Assembly: GCA_029891385.1 (NCBI GenBank)
Contig: CM057231.1
Span: 21,173,300 to 21,237,299 of the forward strand
Direction of reading: 5' to 3'
Length of the DNA stretch: 64,000 nt
DNA from: Erythroxylum novogranatense
Taxonomy: Eukaryota > Streptophyta > Magnoliopsida > Malpighiales > Erythroxylaceae
Notes under the pieces: model-generated
Told to the model about the DNA's origin: nothing
Database searches by the model: none
What the model saw: the letters and a program-made list of their open reading frames with translations, nothing else
Translations under genes and position numbers: made by a program
In this document: one piece after another, positions 12,320-23,957 of the stretch
Position numbering within the stretch: the first letter of the stretch is position 1
How the letters are laid out: each line of letters starts with the position of its first letter

Positions 12320-12464
12320 GGGTGTTTGGTTGAGAGGTATGGTTAATTCATTCCTTATATATTCCTGGTAATAGGATGTTACTTTGTTTAGTTAAAAAAA
12401 TTTTACGAAATAGATAATCCTAAGGTTTAGTTATTCTTGAATTTACAAAATATCTAAAGACACC
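12320..12464 (+). mobile_element. Left half of a MITE-like element split by the sirevirus
   Basis: Starts GGGTGTTTGGTT. If the sirevirus and one TSD copy are removed, the sequence continues at 38639 and reaches AACTAAACACC at 38951-38961, an inverted match to the start (10 of 11). The two halves total about 470 bp, are non-coding and are rich in 'attcc/ggaat' words as in many Tourist- or hAT-type MITEs. I could not find a convincing TSD for the MITE itself. Confidence 0.45.
12460..12464. repeat. Target-site duplication ACACC, left copy of the sirevirus
   Basis: ACACC directly precedes the 5' LTR and recurs at 38634-38638 directly after the 3' LTR. Confidence 0.92.
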
Positions 12465-13491
12465 TGTTAAGTCAAAATGACTTTACATAAAAATGATTTT
12501 GATGTATAACAAACATAGTGAGATCAAATACAAGAAAAACAAAATAGTCACAGACGATCTGATTTAATTCGGAGGCAGGCGAAGATGACGTATCTGCATT
12601 TAATTCAAGACGAGAAGAAGATGACGTATCTGAGCGAAGTTGACATGCACTAAGTTGAAAAAGTCGGATGCATTTACGCAGACAAATCAAAACATGATTT
12701 AAGTTTGTCAAAGTAAAAGTCAACATAGACGCAGATGACACAAGACAATAAAAGACGCAGATGCAAATGTAGATACAGACGCAGTAAATGCACGCAGATG
12801 CAAATGTAGATCTGACGCAGTAAACAGACGCAGATGCAGACGCAGACGCAGTAAAAGAAACAGACGCAAGAGTCGATTCGAAAGTTAGTTACGAACTCAA
12901 CCGATTAACTGCTTTAAAGATTCAAGATTCAAGAATCGAAGCGTTAGAGGCGAAGGCTATAAATACAAGTCAAGTCGGCGAAGTGCTTCTTGTTTTGAGA
13001 AAAATTACACAAAGCTTAAAAGCGATTAAGTGCGAATTAGCTAAACGCTATCCTTCGTAACAGAGTGTTCAAATATTTTTGAAAAGAAAAGTTATACGAG
13101 ATAGCTGCAGAGGCTAAGTGTGAAAGAATCTTGGTTGTTGAGACTCAAGAGGCTCGTGAAAGAATATCAGTAACGTTTGAAGAGATAGTGAAATCTCAGA
13201 AGAAACTCTGAGGACTGGACGTAGCCCACGGTTTGGGGTGAACCAGGATAAATCTGCGTGTCTACTACTCTCACTCTCTATCTCACTTTTAGTTTCAAAG
13301 TTGATCTTTATTTACTATTCATATACTTAGCATTGAAAAGTTTGATCAATCAGATTAATAAGAATTACAGAAAGAATCTTAATTCTAACAAGTAATTCTA
13401 AAAGATATTCAAAAGGGAATACACAATTCAACCCCCTTCTCGTGCATTCTATTGTGTTTTAAGTCTTTGTATTAACGTGTGATTCACTTCA
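12465..13491 (+). repeat. 5' LTR of the sirevirus
   Basis: Begins TGTTAAGTCAAAATGACTTT and ends GTGATTCACTTCA; the copy at 37628-38633 has the same ends. Length is 1027 bp against 1006 bp for the 3' copy; the differences cluster in the CAGACG repeat and the adjacent 'cgaagatg' section. It supplies the promoter and polyadenylation signals of the element. Confidence 0.93.
12726..12870 (+). repeat. CAGACG-type short tandem repeat in the sirevirus LTR
   Basis: Interrupted repeats of CAGACG and longer units such as 'agacgcagatgcaaatgtag'. The 3' LTR has the equivalent array at about 37891-38004 with a different number and arrangement of units, as expected of a slippage-prone repeat since insertion. 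Confidence 0.8.
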
Positions 13492-13492
13492 A

Positions 13493-13505
13493 TTAGTATC
13501 AGAGC
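13493..13505 (+). promoter_or_regulatory. Sirevirus primer-binding site
   Basis: TTAGTATCAGAGC starts 2 bp after the 5' LTR. It matches the 3' end of plant initiator methionine tRNA (complement TGGTATCAGAGC) at most positions. The tRNA primes minus-strand synthesis. Confidence 0.82.
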
Positions 13506-13548
13506 TTGGTATCCAAGAATCACTTTGGCGAAGTATGGATTAAAGATA

Positions 13549-15060
13549 ATGGCGAGTCACATGTATACATCATTTCAAGGAGCCTCGATCACTAGACCTC
13601 TAGCATTCAATGGAGAAGACTATCATTCTTTGGAAAGATAGGATGCGGTTATTCATCGAATCTACACATGTAGACCTTTGGGACGTAATAGAGAACGGAC
13701 CCTATATACCTGTAGATGACGAAGGTAGTTCTATTCCACGAAGCAAATGGACGGCTAATCAGAAAGCAAGAATACAACTGAATTCAAAGGCGAAATTTTT
13801 CTTAATGTGTGCCCTAAGTAGAAGCGAGTACGACAAAGTGCATGGTTGCGACACAGCAAAAGAAATGTGGGACACATTGTCCATTGTTCATGAAGGCACA
13901 AGTCAAGTTAAGGAATCCAAGATAAGTATTCTTGTACATCAATATGAACTTTTCAGGATGGAAGATGAAGAATCTATTGATTAAATGTTTGGAAGATTTC
14001 AAAAAATTATCAATGGATTGAAAGCTCTTGGAAGGACATACAATAATCAAGATCACGTTCGCAATATTCTAAGAAGTCTTCCTAAGAGATGGAGACCAAA
14101 AGTTACGGCAGTGCAAGAAGCCAAAGACTTGAGCATAATAAAGCTAGATGAGTTGCTGGGATCCTTAAAGATTCATGAAGTTGAACTCAACGCTGAAGAT
14201 AAGCCCAAGCGAGAGAAGTCAATAGCATCAAGGTCGGACAAAAGAATCATAGGACTCGAGAGAAGGAGGAAGTCATCAAAACATTAAAATTGAAGAATCA
14301 AGGGATGACAACTTTAGCCAATCGATTCGAGAATCGAGTGATGAAGATGACGAATTATCTTTCATTTCCGTAAAGATAAGACGATGTGGAAGAAGAAGCC
14401 CGTAGTAACGGACATTCGGAAAGAATGGAAAAGATGAAGCTAAGCCAAAAAATTCTTCTATCATTTGTTACGAGTGCAATCAGCCTGGACACTACAAGTC
14501 CGAATGCCCTACTCTCAAGAAGAAACCCAAGAAGAGTAGAGAAGGCAAGAAAAGCATGATGGCAACATGGGAGGACCTAGATTCATCTGAATCGATCTGA
14601 GCTCGATTCATCGAACATGCAAACATTTGCCTAATGGTCGAGGAAGATAGTGATGATGAGGTAAAATCGACTACTAAAATTTGCATGATGCATATTGAAT
14701 CATTAGAAGATTCTCATGCTATTCGAAGCAAGACAAGTTGTTGAAGAAAAGTATGCAGAGAATATTAGAAATCTTGAGAAAATAGAGAGAGAAAATATTT
14801 GCTTAAAAAGGAGTTAGAAATTAAAGGAAACTTATAGGATGATCGATGAGATTAATCAACTCAAACCGAGGATCAAGAATCTATCACCGATCTAGTTACT
14901 TTCACAGAGAGTACAAAGAAAATGAATGATATGCTAGGAAAATGTAGACATCCTAGTGATAAGATTTGGATTAGGGTTTATCGGAAACAATACTCGGTCT
15001 CGTAATAAATTTGTCTCTCAAAAGGAAGAAATAAGATAACATATTTTAATCAACGTCCGA
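13549..15060 (+). pseudogene. gag: Sirevirus gag remnant
   Basis: Nucleocapsid protein of the copia element. It starts at ATG 13549, 57 bp after the LTR, with 'MASHMYTSFQ'. A one-base shift near 13630 leads into the frame with 'DRMRLFIESTHVDLWDVIEN', 'AKEMWDTLSIVHEGTSQVKE' and, after a stop at 13982, 'RNILRSLPKRWRPKVTAVQE'. The zinc knuckle CYECNQPGHYKSEC (14466-14507) is complete. A coiled, charged tail with 'DEINQLKPRIKNL' and 'GLGFIGNNTRSRNKFVSQKE' (about 14740-15035) is the long Gag extension seen in sireviruses. Several stops and shifts make it inactive. Confidence 0.88.
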
Positions 15061-15640
15061 GTAATATGCATCAAAGATCATATCATGTGCATACTACTAA
15101 CCATAAAGGACCCAAGAAAATTTGGGTACCAAGAAATAAAATAGTTTCTCCTGCAGATATCCTTCCTTGGAAGATACGGCAAGTACCATTGGTATTTAGA
15201 CAGTGGATGCTCGCGACACATGACGGGAAGAAAGTCTATGTTCCTAGACCTTCAGTATAAGAAGGGAGGATTAGTAACTTTCGGAGACAACCAGTAGGGC
15301 AAAATCATTGGAATCGGGAAAATAGGTAAAGATTCCTTTGCATGCATAAATAATGTACTGCTTGTTGATGGTCTAAAGCATAACTTGATTAGTGTGAGTC
15401 AGTTGTGTGATTCTGGTTTTATAGTTACATTCAATCAAAATCTTTGTGAAGTCAGAAACAAAGATGGGTCTATACTTTTCTCTGCCAAGAGAAGAAACAA
15501 CCTTTACAAAATCAACTTAGAAGATTTTCAAAGTCAAAATATCTCATGTTTTCTATCTTCTGAAGAAGAAAGACTAATCTGCATAAAAGCTAGGTCATGT
15601 CTCTTTGAAACATATTTCAAAATTGGTAAAACATGATTTG
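15061..15640 (+). pseudogene. Sirevirus protease and gag-pre-integrase region
   Basis: Protease active site 'WYLDSGCSRHMTG' lies at 15190-15228, with D-S-G at 15199-15207, read in a frame shifted from the flanking 'KGPKKIWVPRNKIV'. Downstream come '[18 protein letters not shown]' (15368 on) and the gag-pre-integrase zinc-binding region up to 'RLICIKARSCLFETYF', where a shift hides the usual WH-x-RLGH motif. Processing enzyme plus N-terminal integrase module; broken by frameshifts around 15180-15240 and 15580-15620. Confidence 0.85.
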
Positions 15641-16440
15641 GTAAGAGGTTTACCAAAAATAAGTTTTGAGAAAGAATTTTTCTGTGAAAATTGTTTGAAA
15701 GGAAATCAGGTTAAAACCTCTTTCTCTTCTAAAAATTTTGTAACTTCTTCAAGACCTTTAGAACTATTACATATGGATTTGTTTGGTCTTACAAGGACAT
15801 TAAGTCTTGGCAGAAAGAAATATGGACTTGTCATTGTTGATGATCTTACTCGATTTTGTTGGATATTGTTTTTATCACACAAAGATGAGTCTTTTAAGTA
15901 CTTTAGAACTCTATCCAGAAAGTTACAGAATGAAAAAGGAATGTCTATAGCTAGTATCAGGAGTGATCATGGCGGAGAATTTGAGAATGAGAAGCTTAGA
16001 GTTTTCTGTGAGGAGAATGGAATTTCCCACAACTTCTCGACCCCTAGAACTCCACAACAGAATGAAGTTATTGAGAGAAAGAATAGGATGATTCAAGAGA
16101 TGGCAAGGACTATGCTATGTGAGACGAATCTTCCTAAGTATTTCAGGCGAAGTGTGAATACAAAGATGCTATATTCAGAATAGGATCTTGTTGCGACCTA
16201 TGTTGAAGAAAACTCCTTACGAGTTATGGAATGGAAGAAGACCAAGCATATCCTACTTTCATCCATTCGGGTGCAAATGTTCCATTCTGAATACGAGAGA
16301 GCTGTTGGATAAATTCGATTCAAAGACCTATCCAGGAATATTTCTAGGTTACTCATTATCGCCTAAGGCATTTCGAGTTTACAACCGACTTCAAAGATCG
16401 TTGAAGAGACGATCCATGTCAAATTTGATGATAGTTCTCA
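15605..16440 (+). pseudogene. Sirevirus integrase
   Basis: The zinc-binding part 'FCENCLKGNQVKTSF' is followed by the rve catalytic core. The first Asp is in 'LLHMDLFGLTRTLSLGRKKY' (about 15765), the second in 'IRSDHGGEFEN' (about 15960) and the Glu in 'PQQNEVIERKNRMIQEMART' (about 16055). This D,D-E set is complete. After a break near 16180 the C-terminal 'YELWNGRRPSISYFHPFGCK' and 'DKFDSKTYPGIFLGY' (16217-16370) follow, the copia-specific tail. A frameshift at 16150-16190 and others prevent a continuous product. Confidence 0.9.
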
Positions 16441-16459
16441 AACCCATAAGGAAGATGAC

Positions 16460-17600
16460 ATGGAGATTGAAGGTCCTTCAAAGAACCTAGATGATGCCTC
16501 AGAAACTCCCTCGTCAGACACTCATGAGAATAAGATTGAAGATATTCCAGAAACTATAGAACTAAGACGAGATTGGAAGTATAAAAGTTCTCATCCAGAA
16601 GAGTTAATTATCGGTGAGACCTTAAAAGGAGTTAGGACAAGGTCCAGATTCAGACGAGAAGCTAATGTAGCTTTTATCTCTGAAGTAGAACCTAAGAAGG
16701 TTGAGGAAGCTCTTCAAGACGAAGCTTGGGTGTTAGCCATGCAAGAAGAGCTGAACCAATTCACAAGGAATAACGTCTGGTCCTTAGTTCCAAAACCTCC
16801 TAAGAAATCCATTATAGGAACAAGATGGGTCTTCAAGAATAAGTTAGACGAATCAGGAAGAGTGAGTCGTAACAAGGCCAGATTAGTAGCACAAGGTTAC
16901 AATCAGCAAGAAGGAATAGACTACAACGAAACATATGCTCCAGTAGCTAGACTTGAAGCTATAAGGATTTTGTTGGCATATGCAATCTGTCACGATATAA
17001 AGTTGTTTCAGATGGATGTTAAGAGTGCATTTCTGAATGGCTTTATAGACGAAGAAGTCTATGTGAAACAACCTCCGGCTTTGAAGATGTTAAAATCCAG
17101 ATTATGTCTATAGACTTCACAAAGCCTTATCGCCTAAAGCAAGCCCCTAGAGCTTGGTATGATCGTCTGAGTACCTTCTTAATAAAAAATGGTTTCAGCA
17201 GAGGTCAAGTTGATAAGACGCTCTTTAGAAAGAGTTTTCATAATGATTTTATCTTAGTACAGATCTACGTTGATGATATTATCTTTGGTGCTACTACAAA
17301 AGAGTTGTGTTTAAAGTTTGAGAGACTAATGAAAAGAGAATTTGAAATGAGTATGATGGGTGAATTAAAGTTCTTTCTTGGGTTGCAAGTTAAGCGGACT
17401 AAAGAGAAGATCTTCATTCATCAATGTAAGTATGTGAAAGAGTTCTTGAATAAGTTTGACATGAATAATGTGAAGCCAATGGCAACTCGATGCATCCTTC
17501 AAACCTTTTGTCGAAAAACGAACTTGGTAAGAAGGTGGATCAAACCCTATATAGAGGATGATCGGTTCTTTATTGTATCTTCATGCAAGTAGACACGATA
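16460..17600 (+). pseudogene. Sirevirus reverse transcriptase (RVT_2)
   Basis: Copia-type RT in two frames with a break near 17085-17110. Motifs in order: '[20 protein letters not shown]' (about 16710), '[15 protein letters not shown]', '[20 protein letters not shown]', '[20 protein letters not shown]' (first catalytic Asp, about 17010), 'LKQAPRAWYDRLSTFLIKNG' and 'LVQIYVDDIIFGAT' (Y-V-D-D, about 17255-17295). The catalytic residues are intact; only frameshifts and stops (17113, 17590) inactivate it. Confidence 0.92.
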
Positions 17601-18205
17601 TTCATTCGGTGTATGCTTGTGTGCAAGATTTCAAGCCGATCCTAGAGTTTCATTTTACTGCTGTTAAAAGAATTTTGAGATATCTCACGGGTACTACTGA
17701 TCTTTGCTTAATGTTTGAGAAAGGTAAAGATTTCAGTTAATCGGATCTTGTGATGCGGACTATCGGGAGATAGAATCGAAAGAAAGAGCACAAGTGGAGG
17801 ATGTCACTTTCTTAGAGGAAATCTAGTCTCTGGTCAAGCAAGAGATAAAGCTCAATTGCTCTATCAACCGCTGAAGCGAGAATACATGTCCGCATGATCA
17901 TTGTTCACGAGACGTGGATCAAGTATCGACTTGAAGACTATTCAGATTAAGGAGGAGGAGATTCCAATTTATTGCGACAACACCAAAGGTTATAAACATC
18001 AAAGAATCCAATTCAACATTCGAGTAAAGCATATAGAAGTCGACATCATTTCACGAGAGACTACGCTCGAGAGAAAGGTGGTGCTTCTAAAGTTCGTTAA
18101 ACGAGCTTCAATGGGCGGACATCTTCACTAAACCACCGAGTGAAGAACGTTTTGAAGATAAGACGCAATCTCAATATGGTGATGCTAAATGAGCAGTTAG
18201 GCTAA
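17558..18205 (+). pseudogene. Sirevirus RNase H and end of pol
   Basis: 'LYLHASRHDIHSVYACVQDF' and 'AVKRILRYLTGTTDLCLMFE' mark the RT-RNase H junction. The RNase H core is eroded but keeps 'ALSTAEA' (about 17855), 'IPIYCDNT' (about 17962-17985) and 'VKHIEVDI' (about 18026). Pol ends with 'WADIFTKPPSEERF' (about 18113) and a stop at 18203-18205. Multiple frameshifts are present. Confidence 0.85.
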
Positions 18206-18413
18206 AATAACGTGAGAAACTAACGGCGTTATACGGTGAGTTACAATGGTAACTTTTCTCACAAGGAAGATTTTGGAGGAAATATCGATAAACTCGAGGT
18301 TCTTAATGATTCGAGAACCCATCATCCATAACCCTATAAGTAGATGAAGATGATATTATAGCGATCTTTTCATCATCTCTGACGGTTCATTTCTAATTTA
18401 CCAATTCTCTCAA
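18206..18413 (+). other. Spacer between pol and the envelope-like ORF
   Basis: Non-coding spacer of about 0.2 kb between the pol stop and the first recognisable part of the third ORF. No splice or promoter signal could be assigned. Confidence 0.5.
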
Positions 18414-19391
18414 AATCTTCTCACTCAAAAGCTTTCGGAAGATAATCTTTCGCCTATACAATGGAAGCAAAGAATGATTTATGGAAGACTTGTGAACTTT
18501 GAATCACTAAGGGGTGACGGCATGGATGTAGAACCTGAGATTATAAAAGCTGGCTGGAAGAACTTCTTTCAGATACAAGAACATGTTTATATAAATGAGG
18601 TATATGAGTTCTAAAAGAATGCTCGTCTGATAGAAGACACTATTGTATCCTCTGTGGATAGAATATCAGTTAGTGTCACAAAGGATTTGATAAGGAAAGT
18701 AACTGATTGCCCATCCGTTGGTGAAAAACTGTTTACCAAGGCCGGATGGATGTCCTCAGTTGGAATGAAAGAAGAAGATGTCAAGAGGCAGCTCTATGGC
18801 ACAAATGATTCAAGAGAAAGGAAGACATCAAATCGATTCCAAAGGCTAGGGTTACGCATGCAATCTGTTCAATTGCATTCTTCCTAGAGTTGGTTCAAGG
18901 CATTTGGTGACTACTTTAGGCTAACAATGTCTGCTTTTTCTTCTCAATCAAATCCTATAGATCTACCCTTCTTAATCTTTCACTATATGGTTAAGGGTTA
19001 AAGGAAACTTCCAGTTATCCTTATGGTATGATTTTGACGAGGATCTTTATGGAATCCATGATTAAATCCGCACTAAGGTATAAGACTAACTGCTTCGAAG
19101 AAAGAGCAAGATTGATGCTCATACTATTCGCGAATGAGTGCGAATACGATGAGACAAAGATCACGCCGGTTCTTCAAAGAAACCAAGAACTGAGGGGGAG
19201 CGTATATTGAAGAAGACTCCTATCTCAAGTTCTCAATCGCCTGTAAGTATCAAATCGCCTATTGCCGAATTAAGAAGAGTGCTAGGGAGACCTCTCATGA
19301 AAATGGCGAGTCCTCTTATCGCAGAAAGTCAATCTCAGAGGGCAAAGCAAAGTGCGCCAAAGAGACAAGGAGAAAGTCTCTTGAGCGAAGT
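18414..19391 (+). pseudogene. Sirevirus envelope-like ORF, segment 1
   Basis: The third ORF typical of sireviruses, called envelope-like because of its position; its role is not established. The translation has 'MIYGRLVNFESLRGDGMDVE', 'AGWKNFFQIQEHVYINEVYE', 'SVSVTKDLIRKVTDCPSVGE', 'GWMSSVGMKEEDVKRQLYG' and, after a stop at 18885, 'SWFKAFGDYFRLTMSAFSSQ', matching the conserved plant-retrotransposon third-ORF domain. A serine/proline/lysine-rich region with 'SSSQSPVSIKSPIAELRRVL' (19207 on) follows. It ends where the solo LTR is inserted at 19392. Stops at 18614, 18885 and 19002 are old damage. Confidence 0.75.
19387..19391. repeat. Target-site duplication GAAGT, left copy
   Basis: GAAGT before the solo LTR; the second copy is at 23953-23957. 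Confidence 0.9.
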
Positions 19392-19692
19392 TGTTAGCCC
19401 CAAAATTTTTTTTTTTTTAAATTTAAGCATGATTAGATTAATTGAGTAAGTTAAGTTAGCGTAAATTGAATTGAGATTTAATTAACAAGTGATAGCATAA
19501 ATGAGTTGGGTGAAGAATTAATGGAATTAAATGAGTTAGTTGGATTTTAATGAGGTAGGAAAGAAAAGAAAGATAAAATGGGCTTAAAGATAATTGGGCC
19601 TAAGTAAGTTGTAGGATAAAGAGGAAATAAGGAGGAAGAAGAAGAAGGGAGTTAGACTTGGGCCTTTGGGCTTGAGTTAAATGAAGAAGAAG

Positions 19693-19701
19693 TATAAAAG
19701 G
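19693..19701 (+). promoter_or_regulatory. Putative TATA box of the solo LTR
   Basis: TATAAAAGG within a long AG-rich tract, about 300 bp from the LTR start. Position and form fit the U3 promoter of an LTR. No transcription start can be verified. Confidence 0.5.
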
Positions 19702-21352
19702 AGAAAGAAAGAAGTAAGTTAGGAGGGAAAGGAAGAGGAAAAACGAAAATAGAAGAGGAAGAGGAAGAGAACGTAGTAAAGAGAAAAGAAGAAGGAGAAA
19801 AGAAAGCCTTGGCTAGGGTTTTGATTTTTCCAAGAGATTTAACAAGTGTTTGAAGAAAGTTCAAAGAGAAAGAAGATAGAGGAGGAGCTAAGCTTCGCTT
19901 TGAACCAAGAAACCACTTGTTTGGTTAAGGAATCAAGGTAAGTTATGTTTTCAAGGTTAAGTTTTGTTAGTTTTATAGTTTAAAAAGCTTAGAAAGAAGA
20001 TGGGTTTAGTGATTCTAAGGTAAATTTCATGATTTAAGTTCATGGGGTTTTCAATTTTTGAAACCCTAAATGATATGAGGTTCTTTTCTTGTTATGGTTG
20101 AAGTGGGACAAGAAAGAAGAGAAGAGCAAGAGGAGGAACTCCATTAGCAAAGATTTAACGATTCTAAAAAGGTGGGTTTCATATTTATCTTTATGTATAT
20201 AAGCTACAAATGCAAATTAATGCATGACATTAATGAGTTTCACCTACTTGAAAGTTATACTAAATGTGTGTGATTGAATGTTGGACGTAGTTGTTATAAG
20301 TCATTGAATGATTGCATTAAATGCTTGATGAATGAATATGATGAAAGGCATGAATGATGTATGAAAAAGATGATTTCAAAGAAACGAAGAATTGGACAAG
20401 AATAGTCCAATTTTATGATTTTGCATGATTGTTATGTTATGTGGGTAAGGTATAGTCCTAAGAGCAAATCACGTGCATCGTTGACCATGAAGCCTTCTCC
20501 GGCCGCCCGATAGTGGCATAGGATGATCCAACATTTTGGACTCCTAAAGAATTGCCCATATAGACTCATTAAATGAGACTATATGGTTGAAAAGAATAAG
20601 GACTTACCGAGCCATTTGATGTGTTGTTTATGTGAATTACATGAAAATGCAAGAATTATGAATGCTTGAATTGTGAGAAATCATGTTTGAATATTGATGA
20701 ACTTTGCATGATGCATGTATTATAATTTAATGAATGAATGCAAAAAAAGTATGAATAATTAAACAGACTTGCTTGATATATAAATATAAATGTGTTATCC
20801 ACGGAGCGTAAAGCTCACCCCTTCAACTCTACGTGAAATGAGAAGGATCCCGAGGGAGCAAGCTTAAAGGCACTTACTCCAAGATTTTCTTTTGGTTTTG
20901 TATTTGAAATGATTTTGGTAAAAACAATGCTTTAGTAGCATTTTGAGAGTGATACTGTATTTTGAAACTTCATTGTAATTGAGCTTAAAATGCCCACTAA
21001 AGTATTGTATGAATATGACATGAGTTGATGATGATGGAATGAATGAAAATGAATTGCAAGTATGCTAAGTTCAAATGTATTTTGAGAAATCCGTGCAGGT
21101 TTAAGACAATTGCATCATTGTTATAGTTTGGATATGATTAGATGATTAAGAGTGTGGTTGTTGCTTAGAATGGTATTTGAAGATACCTTAGGGTTGAAAA
21201 ATTGGTTAGTTGTATTTTCAAGAGAAGTGCTGTCAAATTTTCCTAAAATTTGACAGAACTTTCTTGATTTTGACCTTCGTAGGATTTGAATTAGATAAAT
21301 GAGCCTTCACGAATGTTGTAGTAGAAGGTTAGAACTTTCCAAGGGTATATCG

Positions 21353-22640
21353 TTTGCTAAATTTGGATATCGGAGCAAAAGATATGATCTATATAAGTGG
21401 ACATGTCTTGGATAGAAAAAACCAGGTGATAGGAAAATCAGTGATAGAAAAACCAATGAAGCAAAAGCAGACGATATGGAATTGATATCGATAGATTTAG
21501 ACAATATTTCCTTCTTGAAAGTTGTAGATCTCTCTTTTCTATAAGATAGATACCAAGTTTGTCCAATTTGGATATCGGAGTCAAAAGATATGATCTATAT
21601 AAGTGGACATGTCTTTGGATAGAAAAAACCAGTGATAGAAAAATCAGGTGATAGAAAAACCAGTGAAGCAAAAGCAGACGATATGGACTTGATATCGATA
21701 GATTTAGACAAAATTTCCTTCTTGAAAGTTGTATATCTCTTTTCTATATAATATAGATACCAAGTTTGTCCAATTTGGATATCGAGTCAAAAGATATGAT
21801 CTATATAAGTGGACATGTGCTGGATAGAAAAAACCAGTTGATAGGAAAATCAGTGATAGAAAAACCACTGAAGCAAAAGCAGATGATATGGACTTGATAT
21901 CGATAGATTTAGACAAAATTTCCTTCTTGAAAGTTGTATATCTCTTTTCTATAAGATAGATACCAAGTTTGTCCAATTTGGATATCGAGTCAAAGATATG
22001 ATCTATATAAGTGGACATGTCTTTGGATAGAAAAAAACCAAATGATAGGAAAATCAGTGATAGAAAAACCACTGAAGAAAAGCAGACGATATGGACTTGA
22101 TATCGATAGATTTAGACAAACTTTCCTTCTTGAAAGTTGTAGATCTCTTTCTCTATAAGATAGATACCAAGTTTGTCCAATTTGGATATCGGAGTCAAAA
22201 TATATGATCTATATAAGTGGACATGTGCTGGATAGAAAAAACCAGCTGATAGGAAAATCGGTGATAGAAAAACCAGCTGAAGCAAAAGCAGACGATATGG
22301 ACTTGATATCGATAGATTTAGACAAAATTTCCTTCTTGAAAGTTGTAGATCTCTCTTTCTCTATAAGATAGATACCAAGTTTGTCCAATTTGGATATCGG
22401 AGTCAAAAGATATGATATATATAAGTGGACGTGTCTTTGGATAGAAAAAAACCAGTGATAGAAAAATCGGTGATAGAAAAACCAACTGAAGCAAAAGCAG
22501 ACGATATGGACTTGATATCGATAGATTTAGACAAAATTTCCTTCTTGAAAGTTGTAGATCTCTCTTTTCTCTATGAGATAGATACCAAGTTTGCTAAATT
22601 TGGATATCGGAGCCAAAAGATATGATCTATATAAGTGGAC
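21353..22640 (+). repeat. Tandem array of about 207-bp units, six copies
   Basis: Six copies with anchor 'gatatcgatagatttagaca' starting near 21483, 21690, 21897, 22100, 22308 and 22517; spacing is 203-209 bp. Each unit also has 'cttcttgaaagttgtagatc' and 'aagtggacatgtc'. Copies are highly similar, so the array expanded recently compared with the rest of the LTR. The long minus-strand ORFs here (for example 21704-22072) are by-products of the repeat. Confidence 0.93.
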
Positions 22641-22915
22641 ATGTGCTGGATAGAAAAACCAGCTGATAGAAAAAACCAGCTGATAGGAAAACCAGATGAT
22701 AGGAAAACCGGTGATAGGAAAACCGGATGATAGGAAAACCAGATGATAGGAAAACCAGATGATAGCAAAACCAACTGATAGAAAACCAGCTGATAGAAAA
22801 ATCAGCTGATCGAAAAACGGTGATAGGAAAAGCAGATGATAGCAAAACCAGTTGATAGAAAAACCAGCTGATAGAAAAATCAGCTGATCGAAAAACCAGC
22901 TGATAGGCAAAGTGG
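22640..22915 (+). repeat. Short tandem array, about 16-bp units
   Basis: About seventeen units of 'aaaaccagctgatagg' with variants (agatgatagg, cggtgatagg, cagctgatcg). It continues directly from the GATAGAAAAACCAG segment that ends each 207-bp unit, so it is probably a secondary expansion of that segment. Confidence 0.9.
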
Positions 22916-23430
22916 ACGCTACAGAATGTAAGAGATAGAATCAGCCTTTATAGTCTTCATGAGAGTTGTAGATCTAGATGTCTACTTTCTAACCGTCCAA
23001 GAACGAAGTCATTTCGACATCTATAGTGAAAGTTATGGCAATTGCGCCAAAACATGTCTGATAGAAATCAGATGTTAGAAAACCAGATGATAGAAACCAG
23101 ACGATAGAAAACCAGACGATAGAAGAATGGATGCTACAAAATGTAGTAGATAGAATCAGCCTTTGTAGTCTTCATGAGAGTTGTAGATCTAGATGTCTAC
23201 TTTCTAACCGTCCAAGAACGAGGTCATTTCGACACCTATAGTGAAAGTTATGGCATTTGCGCCAAAACATGTCTGATAGAAATCAGACGTTAGAAAACCG
23301 GATGATAGAAACCGGACGATGAAAACCGACGATAGAAGAATGGATGCTACAGAATGTAGGAGATAGAATCAGCCTTTGTAGTCTTCATGAGAGTTGTAGA
23401 TCTAGATGTCTACTTTCATATGGTGAAAGA
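22916..23430 (+). repeat. Tandem array of about 213-bp units, two and a half copies
   Basis: Units begin 'ggatgctacagaatgta' near 22915, 23127 and 23341 and contain 'cttcatgagagttgtagatc' plus 'ctaaccgtccaagaacga'. They share the GAGAGTTGTAGATCT core with the 207-bp units, so both arrays come from one ancestral period. Confidence 0.9.
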
Positions 23431-23952
23431 ACGAACACATTTAGACCTCGAAAAAAAAAACAAACAAACAAAAAACAAAACAAAATTTTAGAAATCGCGC
23501 CAAAAGAGTTTCAATTCGATGTTGGAAGCGAGCAAGGTCCATTGTTTTGGGCATAATTTTCTCATACGACCTCCAAAAGAGTCGAGGCTTGAACCACTAG
23601 TTTTCTAAGACGTGTATCTGTCCCCATATTAAAATTTATATCATTTGGAGTTAAATTGAGAAAGTTTGTATTAAAAGAAGTGGGAGGTCGATTAGAGAGC
23701 ATGTTTGGTATGAACTCCTTTAGTTTTTGTTGATATCTTGAGTTATAGAACTCGGATTGAAGAAATTCTTTTCTTAATTTAAACAAGAGTCATAAGAGTA
23801 TGACGTACAAGGGAGATCAATATGCAATTAGGGTTAAGTTAAATGAACCCTACAAGACAAAATGATCAAGTATCATGTTCTTTGGTTCAAGATTTGGATT
23901 CCGGTAACGGGATCCAACAGTTGGGGTTCGGTCTTCGGGTCGGGGCCTAACA

Positions 23953-23957
23953 GAAGT
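23953..23957. repeat. Target-site duplication GAAGT, right copy
   Basis: Pairs with 19387-19391; the sirevirus frame across the two copies is unchanged if one copy and the LTR are removed. Confidence 0.9.

Larger units (their letters stand above)
19392..23952 (+). mobile_element. Solo gypsy LTR inserted in the sirevirus third ORF
   Basis: 4561 bp, starting TGTTAGCCCC and ending GGGGCCTAACA, flanked by TSD GAAGT. No primer-binding site, polypurine tract or coding domain exists inside, so it is a solo LTR left by recombination between two LTRs (a rare non-coding element is the alternative). It shares landmarks in the same order with the solo LTR at 53676-58034: the TGTTAG-CCCC start, AAGGTGGGTTTCAT (20168), TAGTGGCAT (20510) and TTATCCACGG..GTAAAGCTCACCCC (20797). 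A TATAAAAGG box at 19693 in a purine-rich stretch suggests the LTR promoter. More than half of the 3' part is tandem repeats. Confidence 0.9.

Noticed and set aside
21307..22910. Several long minus-strand ORFs with Phe/Leu/Ser-rich repetitive protein, resembling membrane proteins.
   Set aside because: They are translations of the tandem arrays on the strand opposite to the LTR, with similar ORFs in every unit and no conserved start or domain.
22640..22915. Regular short repeats resembling a CRISPR array.
   Set aside because: Repeat and spacer are not distinct: the units are a contiguous degenerate 16-bp tandem repeat within a plant LTR, and no cas genes exist.
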